Of a stretch of 64,000 bases of DNA, positions 54,165 through 64,000 are shown piece by piece. The first letter of the stretch is position 1. Every line of letters starts with the position of its first letter. Source of the stretch: Osedax fenrisi (Eukaryota; Annelida; Polychaeta; Sabellida; Siboglinidae); the NCBI GenBank assembly GCA_964019155.1, contig OZ025243.1, forward strand, positions 32,387,528-32,451,527, written 5' to 3'. Under the pieces are notes generated by a model that saw only the letters and a list, made by a program, of their open reading frames with translations, was not told the DNA's origin and did no database searches. The position numbers and the translations under genes are program-made.

Positions 54165-54244
<80 letters not shown>
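54165..54244. repeat. (TA)n microsatellite, about 80 bp
   Basis: Long uninterrupted TA repeat between two inverted-repeat elements. Confidence 0.9.
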
Positions 54245-54249
<5 letters not shown>

Positions 54250-54420
54250 TATATAATGCATTTCATCTAATAATTATAATTATTGTTAATATGTTGAATT
54301 CTTGGAAATGCATGAATAGAATTATAATATAAACTGCTCTATATTTATTTCAGTGATTGTAATTCAGTGATATTGGTGAATTTTGTAAAAAACAGTAAAG
54401 TGTATATAAAATTACTGTTG

Positions 54421-55780
54421 TGGTATCTGGAATGGGGATTTTGGATTTTTAATTTTTGTAATCTTAAGATGGCCAACATCACGTGACACATGATATTTCA
54501 TAACAAATATTTAAATAAATAATATTTATTTTTTACATACATTTGGTTTATTTCTCTATATAGGCTTATAAAATGCATTTCGATTAAATCAAAATAAACA
54601 TTTATATTTATTTATATCATATATTTATAATGCAATATAATCGCAACACGTAATTTGCTTAAATAATACTTTATATAGGTATTTTTAAATTACAATTTAT
54701 CGGTGCATTTTTAAATTCTTAGATCGCTTTAATTTGTTCTATATACGCTTATATAGTGCATTTTTATTATATCTAAATAGACATTTATATTTATTTATAT
54801 TATATATTTAGAATGCACTATAATTGCATCACGTAATTTGATTAAATAATAGGTTATGTAGGTAATTTTAAATTACGATTTATCGGTGAACTTTTGAATT
54901 CTTAGATCGTTTTAATTTTTCTATATACGCTTATAATGTGCATTTCGATTATATAAAAATAAACATTTATATATATACCGCAATATAATTGAAAAATTTA
55001 ATTTTATAACTAGTACTTTATATAGGTAACTTTAAATTACATTTTATCTGTGATATTTTAAAATTCTTAGATCTTTTAAATTTGTTTATAAATTGTATTT
55101 AAATTATATAAAAATAAACATTTATATTAAATTGTATTAAATATATAAATTACAGTATAATAAAAAACTTTACTTACATAAAATAATACTTTACATGAGT
55201 AATTTAAAATGTGAAAATGTTACAGGAAAATTTTAAATTAGTAAATAGCACTATATAGGTTAATGTCATTACTAATATTTAAATATTACAACTTAATTAG
55301 ATAAATAAATATTTATATTACTTTATATTATATACTACAATATAATTACAACCTTTAATTTGATTAAATCATACATTATATAATCCAAATTACGACAACT
55401 ATAAGAACGCTATTATTTTAAAATATTAAAAAATACTTAATTTATCGAATAATATTGTTCTAATAGTACAAGTAATTGTCCAGAAGGAATAACTTTCTAC
55501 AAGTTTGTATTATATAAATACATTTAAATATTATTTTGAAATTATTACAATTATTTAATGTTATATATAATTATTAATTATATTAATTATTAATTATAAA
55601 TGTATATTTTTATATAATCGAAATGCACATTATAAGCGTATATAGAAAAATAAACCAAATGTATGTAAAAAATAAATATTATTTATTTAAATATTTGTTA
55701 TGAAATATCATGTGTCACGTGATGTCGGCCATTTTAAGTTTACAAAAATTAAAAATCCAAAATCCCCATTCCAGGTACCA
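54421..55780. mobile_element. Long-TIR element, Mutator-like MITE candidate
   Basis: Arms of about 188 bp (54421-54610 and about 55594-55780) are inverted copies at over 90 % identity by eye, from TGGTATCTGGAATGGGG inward through ACATCACGTGACACATGATA and ACATACATTTGGTTTATTT. The nine bases outside each arm are TTACTGTTG and TGACTATTG, matching at seven of nine. Long arms with a 9-bp duplication fit Mutator-like elements. The interior has a tandem repeat and no coding capacity. Confidence 0.65.
54557..55110. repeat. About 180-bp tandem repeat inside the long-TIR element
   Basis: CTATATA.GCTTATA..TGCATTT starts units near 54557, 54738 and 54917, with a decayed fourth near 55085. Each continues through ACATTTATAT, AACACGTAATTTG, TTTATATAGGTA and ATTCTTAGATCG-type blocks. 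The first unit overlaps the inner part of the left arm, so the arm and repeat share an origin. Confidence 0.75.
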
Positions 55781-55789
55781 TGACTATTG

Positions 55790-56228
55790 AAGTAAAACCA
55801 CGTGACTACCGATCTATGTAAACTATAAATCTATGCTTGTATTTAACAAAATATTGAATACATTGTTGTATTGACACCGCTCTAAACCTAAATCTATTTC
55901 AGTGATTTCGATAATACTGCTAGTAGTTAGACTCATGCATATTAATAACGTTTCGTATATATGGAGTGTTATATCATTTCTTCGCAACATATTTGATTAT
56001 AATTTTATTTCGCTATTTATATAGAGTTTAGAATATAAGTATAATTTAACTCTCGATGTATCATAATTCAAGATACCGAAGAAATTTGTCTTAGATTTCG
56101 AATTATTCTTACATGCATTTATATAGTAACAAAACCAAATTGAATTTTTTTAAATTCTGAATTATCGGGTTTTCTGAAATACAGTGAGTCTGAGATATCG
56201 CTAAAATACGGTATATTAATAATACACA

Positions 56229-56273
<45 letters not shown>

Positions 56274-56485
56274 TAAATATATGTTATTTATAATTTATAG
56301 ATTAATATAATTAGAGGTTGTATAACTTCAAGAATGCCGAATATTACTGTGGATAACGAACATTTAATAATGCATATAAAGAAATATAAATTACAATATA
56401 TAATTATAAATACTATGAAATCACAGGGTCATCTTAAACAAACTAATATGAAAAAATGTTAGATTTTATATATCAACTACAACTA

Positions 56486-56516
<31 letters not shown>

Positions 56517-57099
56517 TATAAATAATATATTACAATTCTATATATGTTTATCAACATTACAAACATAAATAAATTGATAACCATATTATTATTCAGGCTA
56601 TAAAAATAGATTCAATAGCTCCTAAAATTGATAAAAAAAAATAAATTATAATAATTAACAACTGATATTGAAGATAATAATTATTATTCAATAAAATATA
56701 ATTATTTAAACTTCTTGAAAGAGAAATTTCATATATCAATTGAAGAAGAAAATATAATTAAAATTAAAAACTAAAATATAAAAGTGATAATACTAAACCA
56801 TTAAAATATAATACATTTGTAATAACGTTTAAATAACAGTTAAATCAAATCATCTATATTAAAAAATAAAAATACATTAAAAGATACAACACCTATATTA
56901 AATAATTCTTAGATTATAGTACTAATAATATATTATTTAATACACGGATATTTAAGATCGATTAAAATGATTAATACCTGGATATATAACAATAATATTT
57001 TTATAGAAACTAATGATAATAAAAAAATACAAATTATAAATCAATTACATTTGATAATATTGTTGACAATATTAGTTTATAATTTATATTTATATATTT
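55790..57099. other. AT-rich spacer, no gene recognised
   Basis: (TA)n tracts lie at 56230-56265 and 56490-56520. A moderately AT-rich part at 55800-56200 has no domain or splice pattern that I recognise. Confidence 0.4.
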
Positions 57100-58990
57100 T
57101 ATTTTGTTATTTTTTACTTATAACTAAATATATTACCTATGACTAATGATACATATAATATATTAGATAATCAAGTTTTCACCTGTAGTACTAACAATAC
57201 AAGCAGTAGATTACATAATAATAGTGAATTTATATATATATATATAAATCCAGAAATTGAATGTAAATATGTTCATTGTAATTCCTATGATAGTACATAT
57301 CATCAACATTTTTCGATATTACATATAAACGCTCATAGCTTTACATAATATAGATTAAGTAATATTACATATATATTCTATTGAAACAAAATTCAGTATT
57401 ATTGTTATTACATGGATATACAATCACAATACAGATATCTATACATTTACAATTACAACTAGAAGTAATACAAAAGGAGGTGATATTTCTATTTATATTA
57501 AGGATAATTTTCATTTCAATAAAATAGAACATATTTATTTACAGAACATGATTTTATAGATAATTTAATTATTAATAATAAAAAGAATATAATTAGTGGG
57601 ATATATAAATCACCAAAAGCTTATATAGAGTTAGTGATTTAATTTAATATGTTTAATAATAATTCTTCAAAAAATACTTATATTTAGAAGGTGACTTCAA
57701 TATAATTATTTTAATGGGTAATTTAAAAAATAAATATGTCATAGATGTTATTTATAGTATGGGTTGTAGGCCGATGATAACTAGACCTACTCGGTATAGT
57801 AATAATTATAATTCGCTCATTGATAATATATTTTGTAACATTAATTTTAATCCTATTCGTAATAATATAATTATAAGTGATGTTAGTGATCATCTTCCGA
57901 TCAGTATTATTTTATGATGATAATTATGCAACAAATAATTAAATAATAAAGGTAAATATAAATATATTAGAAAAATGTATGTAAACACTATATCTAGTTT
58001 CCGAATTAATATAACAAAACATAATTGGAATTATATGTATGATAATATTGATTTAAATATTATTTATGATACATTTTTCGAAGATTTAATTTGATAATAT
58101 AATGAAAATATTCCTTTTATTAAAATTAAGGATATAGACAATTATAAAAAACCATGGATTTACATCAATATTATTAAATGTATTAAAATAAAAAATAAGT
58201 TATGCACTACAGTTTTAAAAAATAAAAAAAATGTAGTTAATTTAAATATTATAAAAAATATAATAAGATCTTTAATACGTCGCTCATAATATTAATATAA
58301 CTCCAATAAATTAATCGCTAGTCGAAATAACATATAAATACATGGTCTATTATAAATAACGTAGTTAATCCATTGATATAAAGAAAGTGGATAAGCAATT
58401 GAATATAGTGTATGGCACTATCCGCTACGGGCGCTGCAGTCGAAACCCACTATCTGGCCCACTACTTTTTATTTATAATAATATTTATTTATACATATAT
58501 ATATTGATAATTACTACCAATTTTAATGTACTATCTATACTAACAATAAAATTATATATTTAAAATATATAATATCAACATTCCTCGTAATTTTGTGTAT
58601 TTAAATTGAAGTTATAATACTGTTTTATTGATTTTATTGATATTTATAATTTAAATCCATTGATATAGATATACGTTACTTTAATCTATTTCGACGAAAA
58701 GACTACTGTTTTAAGATTTGACATATATAATATGACTAATATCCAATAAAAATCACTGATACCATTTTGTTAATTTATCGATAAAAGTGTCATTCACGTA
58801 TCTATCTTTAACATGCATTGCGTGCGTCGATTGCTTATCCACTTTCTTTATATCGATGAGTTAATCATAAAAAAGTGGTAGAAATCAATCAATTCTAGAT
58901 AAGGTTAACACTCCTAAACCTAATGATTTTAATGATTACTTTAGAACGTGTATCGTTTATTATGGAGCGAATTTAGAGAAAGCCAAATAT
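57100..58990 (+). mobile_element. CR1/Jockey-like LINE, endonuclease end, split by a MITE
   Basis: In + strand frames: FSILHINAHSF near 57308 (endonuclease start), GGDISIYIKDNFHF near 57479, and CRPMITRPTRYSNNYNSLID with DVSDHLPISIIL at 57714-57917 (endonuclease C-terminus, SDH motif). Linker sequence then runs to 58370 and resumes at 58867 after the MITE (KKVVEINQ onwards, to about 58985). RT is missing. The frame is broken. Confidence 0.65.
58371..58858. mobile_element. 488-bp MITE with perfect 8-bp target duplication
   Basis: The termini are CATTGATATAAAGAAAGTGG.. at 58371 and the complement of CATCGATATAAAGAAAGTGG.. ending at 58858. The inverted repeats extend about 29 bp with one mismatch. 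AGTTAATC is duplicated exactly on both sides (58363-58370, 58859-58866). CA..TG ends and 8-bp duplications fit hAT or P superfamilies. Removing it would restore continuity of the LINE around it. The interior is non-coding, with GCTACGGGCGCTGCAGTCG near the left end. Confidence 0.85.
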
Positions 58991-60450
58991 ATATGAATTA
59001 GTGGAGGAATATATAGATTTATAGAAAGGAGTCGAATTAGGGAACATTTTTTATAAAGGAACCAGTATATATATATTGAAAATGGATCGTAAGGATGATC
59101 TTATGATTCTGTATAATATGGCTAAAGCAGGAAGGCTATATAATAAAGAAGAACAATAACCAATACAATAAATTAGAAGTAAATAATGTCATCACATAGG
59201 GGAAGAGTAATATTTTTACGGATACATCTGATTCTAAATCAATAATAATTAGCCGCTTTAGAATTTGAGCAATATGGCTAGAAGAGTATTGATTATTGTC
59301 GAAAATGCAAAATGATTTAGGACTGAATTGGAAGGTGAAATATGAATCTGTTCAATATAAAAGGAAGTGAATGAATGGGAGTTGGTAGGTATATTGAGAA
59401 AGGCTATTTTAATTAACTTAGAATATTATTTGTGAGAAGATAGTATTTAATATAGTAGGTACACGCAATTAGTTAAGAATTATCTGGAGTGGATATAGCG
59501 AGGAAGGAGGATAGTTGGATATTATCAGCATATATATATGATAGAAATTACCGGGAAATTGGTGTATAATAGATCTTATAGGTTATATATTTATAGAATA
59601 TAAATGGACCTAGGACAGAACCTTGTGGGATACCATATAATAGAGGGCGGGGGACCACCGCCGGGGGTTCGAAATTAAAATGCAGAATTGAACAGATGTT
59701 CTATTTAGGATGTACGAGTTAAGCCATTTTAGGGTACTACTATTAATGCCAATCATCTCAAGTCTCTAAATTAGAATATCATGGCGAAGATAGTCAAATA
59801 AACAAGATAGATCAAGAAGAACCACTTGACAATATAGTGAAGAAGAAACTTTCGCTTATATATTGTTCAATATTTGAAGGAGAGCTGTATCAGATAAGTG
59901 ACCTTTACGAAACGAAATTTGTAGGATATTATGGAAAAAGTTTAGTGACATAAATCTATTTATTTTATGGGCAACGATACTCTCAAGAAATGTACTAATA
60001 ATAGAAAGGTGTGAGATTATATGGAAATTACATAAGAGATTAGTGTTGGAAGAAGATTTTTTAAGAATGGGAGTGATGACAGCTTGTTTAAGGAATTCCA
60101 TTAAATAGCGAAGACGAGAATATAGTATGCAGATAGTAGATAGGGTACTAGCGAGTATTTTAAAAGTATACATATTAATAGGGTCACATTGAGAGGAACA
60201 AGTGTATTTTAAAATGAGGTCATAAATATCAGATATTGAATGAATAATAAGGTAGATGTAATATTATCAATTGGTTTACTGATTAATATACAAGGATTAC
60301 TGTATTTTAGATTAAGAGTAATTTAGTAGGTAGATAAGATTTTATCTGAGAAAAAGTTAGAGAATTCATTACTATTGAGTTGAGAGAAAATGATAATTGA
60401 AATCAACAAGGATAGTAGTTTAATTTATAGTGGAAATTGGAATATTAAAA
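58991..60450 (-). mobile_element. L2/CR1-like LINE, decayed RT
   Basis: On the minus strand, the frame 60173-59856 has YLMEFLKQAVITPILKKSSS and HIISHLSIISTFLESIV, the L2-type RT entry. A YGIPQGSVLGPFIF block is near 59635-59590. A decayed C-terminal block extends to about 59000. There are many stops. It is arranged tail-to-tail with the LINE at 57100-58990. Confidence 0.6.
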
Positions 60451-60733
60451 ATAAGATCGTTACATTCATGAAATAATAGATTATAATACGATTTTGGAGT
60501 TATATAAATAATATAAATAGAAAATATATTATTTGTCTTGGAGAACGAAAAAGAATCGGAGAGACAGACACTATACCAAACAGTAGTATGTATGAAAGTA
60601 GGAATAGGAGGATCATGATGTATAATAACATACACCTCTCCACGACCATGAGTACCCGGGGAGATAAAGAATGTGAAACTGTTATCAAGGTAAAGTCAGC
60701 ATATATCAGTATCATCCATTTAAAATATATGAA

Positions 60734-60772
<39 letters not shown>

Positions 60773-61349
60773 TATATATATATATATATATATGTATATT
60801 AATGTAATATATATGTATATACTATTTTATATATTGTTTATAATATATGTTACGTAAAATATAACGGACAATAATAAATAAATATATATATTAATATATT
60901 AATATTAAATTATATTATGCATAATGATTATTATTATTATATATTAATATTATCAGATATATGTTTACACAATCATAATAGGTAAAGATTATCGAGATAA
61001 TTACCCTTTATTTTAAAAAAGGTCCAAATAAACCATATAAATAGTATTTGACTTCATGTTTGCATTTATATAATAAATAAATAACATATAATAATATATA
61101 AATTATTTGATATTTCCATATTATTATGAACACATTATTTAATTATTTATAAATAAATAACTAAAATAAATAATACTTACTATATACAAAATAAATTAAA
61201 CAAAAAGATATATAAAATAATTTAAATGAAATAAAACATAATAAAACAGAACAGAAATTATATTCAGAAATTTGGTAACAAACATAATATACACTTTTTT
61301 TATATATTTAAAAAAAAATATGAAATATATTTATTTCCGTAAAATTCTA
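60451..61349. other. AT-rich spacer with TA tracts
   Basis: An interrupted (TA)n region lies at 60726-60793; frames across it on both strands are artefacts. No recognisable gene, TIR or SINE. Confidence 0.45.
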
Positions 61350-61748
61350 TTTTAAAAATATTATTAAGTTTATTCCATGAAATTGATCCAACATATATTA
61401 AAGTCCGTGAACACAAATATTTGTTGATAATATAGAAATTATTTAAACTAATAATATTGTGAGATGTTGATATTAAAAAAATGTTATATTAATGATATAA
61501 GGATGAATATTATTGAATATTTAAACATGAATAAGCATGCATTTATATACGTAATTTCATTTAGTTTAAATAATGAATAAATAAAGAATGTTCAATATAT
61601 AGTCCTCTAATATAATATATAAAATGTTTCTTATATATATATATATATAATCCTATCATTCTCTTTTGAAGAATATCTATGCATCATAAGTTATATGTAT
61701 ATGTATTTCCAAATATATTACCATACTTTATATGATAAAAAAATATGG

Positions 61749-61786
<38 letters not shown>

Positions 61787-62340
61787 ATGATTTTTTATTT
61801 ATAAATTTGAAAAAAATTTTAGTAATCCATTTTATTTTTTTTATTTTGATTTAAAAAAAAGATATGTTGTTTCCAATTCAATTTATCATCTACAATTACA
61901 CTTTCAAATTTATAAAATGTAACTATTTCAATAATTTTGTTATTTAAATTAATATGTATAATAGTTCTTGGATTTATTAAATATAGCAAATTTTATTTCA
62001 ATTTAATGATAACATATTATAGATTAATCATTTATTACTATTTACTAATTCAGTTTGACAATTATAATTAATTATTTCTGTGGATTTATTTTCCAAATAT
62101 AAAGTTGTATCATCAGAGAACATAAAATTACATAATGAAGATGATTTTGTAATTTCATTTATATAAACTAAAAATAAAATGTGTCCAAGAATAGTACCTT
62201 GAGGTACATTACGTGAGATTGATTTCCATAAACGTATAACACCTGATCTGCAATTTATAAGATTAATAAGATTATTTAATGACAAACATTTTGATATATG
62301 TTTTATAATTTATGGTGAACTAGAACCTAATACGCTTTCG
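61350..62340 (-). mobile_element. Jockey/CR1-like LINE, decayed RT
   Basis: The minus-strand frame 62285-62028 has NVPQGTILGHILFLVYINE and FMFSDDTTLYLENKS, the latter at the catalytic box where YADD has become FSDD. The downstream region to 61350 is a decayed C-terminal portion with a (TA)n tract at 61754-61781. A His stands where the PQGS..GP motif has Pro. Confidence 0.65.
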
Positions 62341-62949
62341 ATTTAAAAAATAATCTTGCTAATAAATACTTGTTTCACCTAGATAATAATGCGCATGCTC
62401 ATCGGAACAATAACAACTGTCATTTTCGAAAATTCGATGAACGTGTGATACGAATTGTATCAGAAATCTCCCCACGTTTGGCATGTACTTTAAATAGGGA
62501 TGCCCAAATTTCAACAACCATCGATAATCGCAAACAAATGCCCACATTTAATACCAAGTGTGAATGTTATAATTTTACAATATTTAATAATATCATTATT
62601 TTAGAATACAATATATAATAAATAAATGTTAATTATAAATTAATATATAAAATCCGATTAAAGTTAATTGATTGTACATGAAATAATGGGTATTGAGTTT
62701 TATATGTAATGCTAGGACTAAATATATAATATGGACTGAAAATGCACACCTTAACTTGTGTTTATCTTAATAGTTTTTATTATCTTTACTGGTATCCAAG
62801 ATTCATATATACTCTAAATATATATTTATTTACAATTATACTTATATTATCCTTACTAAATACATATATATCTGATACATTATAAATATGTACATAACTG
62901 ATTTTGAAATTAATTATATTGAAAAATAATCATTTATTTTAAATTTATT
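62341..62949. other. Unidentified island of ordinary composition
   Basis: 62370-62570 is much less AT-rich than its surroundings and open on both strands (82 and 62 codons), with no domain, TIR or splice pattern that I recognise. Segments such as GGGATGCCCAAATTTCAACA look like transposon or host exon sequence but cannot be assigned. The rest is AT-rich. Confidence 0.3.
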
Positions 62950-63214
62950 TTTGTTTTGGTGGATTTCTTTGTATATCTATATCCCATCCAGGAACTCAAA
63001 TGAAGTTTTCACTTATAATCATATGTATCTAATGTTCTTCAAAACGCATTCATATTATGGCATCCATTGTTTTAATCAGAATCTTTATTTTTACACAATT
63101 ATATAAAATCACATCTATTTATTATTTAAGACTTATTTTAATAATCCGGATGGGGCGTGAACTCGCGTCCTACTGTTTATGTATCTGACGACTCAGCAAA
63201 CTATTCCACATATG
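62950..63214 (-). mobile_element. tRNA-derived SINE, diverged (copy 6)
   Basis: The minus strand carries the SINE body (ATCCCATCCAGGAACT, TGAAGTTTTCACTTATAA, ATAAAATCACATCT) and a B-box remnant in the CGTGAACTCGCGTCC region. It is diverged throughout, with several deletions, and is among the oldest copies here. Confidence 0.7.
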
Positions 63215-64000
63215 TTAACAGTAAAAAGTAAATGATATTTAGATATTTACAGAGTTCAATGACACTTTTATATTATAACATGTAACCTAAACTTTCTTAG
63301 AATATATTTGTATAATGAACCTTTATTAAAAATGTCTACACGTGCATTAGATATTGAAAATAAAAGTGACATTTTGCATTAAAAGTATTTTATGATTGTA
63401 TATTAAGTATAACATAATGAATCTATAGCGAGAAAATATAGTGTAAATAAAGTGATATAATTATACTGGTATTATTATAGATATATTATTAATACAGAAT
63501 TATTAAAAATAAATTGTTGCCATATCAATTTCCACTTAGATTATTTTTTTTAAATATAGATACAATATCATTTTTACGTAATCGATATAATAATTATTTG
63601 AAATTGACAGGAAATGTCAATATTTTTGTAAATACCTGTCATATTTAATTGTATATTTCGAATTCATATACAAATATTTTACTAAACAAATTTCTATATT
63701 TACATTAAGCATATATTATAGATAAATTCCATATAATTACTAAACAAATAACGTATGTGTATTATAAGATATCATTGGTTGAAAAGAGATACTTCTACAG
63801 AAAATTTAGAAATGTGTTATTTCTATATATATTATAATATAATTATAATTATTTCTGTCTAGTCATGTTATATTCTTGTATTTATTATATATTATTCATA
63901 ATTTATTTGTTATAATACATTATAACTATTATTAAACTATTACTATAAATATACATTTATATTTTTCTATTTTATAACTTCTATACATATATTTATTTGT
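63215..64000. other. AT-rich spacer, no gene recognised
   Basis: Uniform AT-rich sequence to the end of the window. Short AG..GT segments occur, but none has the flanks seen in the micro-exon gene. Confidence 0.4.

Noticed and set aside
60588..60857. 89-codon + strand frame and overlapping minus frames
   Set aside because: Largely TA repeat; no family match, and frames on both strands are equally long.

Overview
This window is extremely A+T-rich metazoan nuclear DNA, close to four-fifths A+T by eye and studded with long (TA)n microsatellites. The mobile elements point to an animal: a tRNA-derived SINE family, CR1/L2-like, Jockey/CR1-like and RTE-like LINEs, an R2-clade LINE with a restriction-like endonuclease, Ty3/gypsy LTR elements, and short DNA transposons with terminal inverted repeats. 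I cannot place it below the animal level. No rRNA gene, intact tRNA gene, CRISPR array or prokaryotic operon is visible.

Region 1-16.4 kb (+ strand) holds the only convincing host gene. It is a chain of micro-exons of 27, 30, 36 and 45 nt, nearly all opening after TTAG and closing before GTTAT, all multiples of three and all of intron phase 1. They lead into a 108-nt exon encoding a membrane-spanning helix, a 33-nt exon, and a terminal exon with a stop at 16350-16352. The predicted product is a single-pass membrane protein with a Thr/Ser-rich extracellular region built from about 10-residue modules. Its introns contain SINEs, a hAT-like MITE (4468-5791) with a perfect 8-bp target duplication, a gypsy LTR element (6392-9753), and a decayed LINE (12015-14250).

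Region 16.4-29 kb is AT-rich spacer with decayed RTE-like LINEs (20.3-22.5 kb), an L2-like LINE fragment (23.8-24.8 kb) and a fairly well preserved RTE-like LINE (24.9-26.9 kb). Region 29.4-36.8 kb is a head-to-tail array of an R2-clade retrotransposon: two nearly identical 3.6-kb copies plus the 5' end of a third, separated by (TA)n tracts. A further 3' fragment lies at 43.96-45.27 kb.

Region 38.1-43.0 kb is a complete-length but frame-broken gypsy element. Its shorter relative at 6.4-9.8 kb has lost protease, RT, most of RNase H and the integrase core, but has more similar LTRs. Region 46-50.7 kb holds three more LINE remnants and a SINE. Region 50.8-53.0 kb is an unclassified unit with GC-rich ends and a minisatellite. 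Region 53.6-55.8 kb has two inverted-repeat elements. Region 57-62.3 kb has three decayed LINEs, one split by a 488-bp MITE that has a perfect 8-bp target duplication.

All coding elements apart from the micro-exon gene are transposon-derived, and nearly all are disrupted. Many insertions lie against (TA)n tracts, which seem to act both as landing sites and as recombination substrates.
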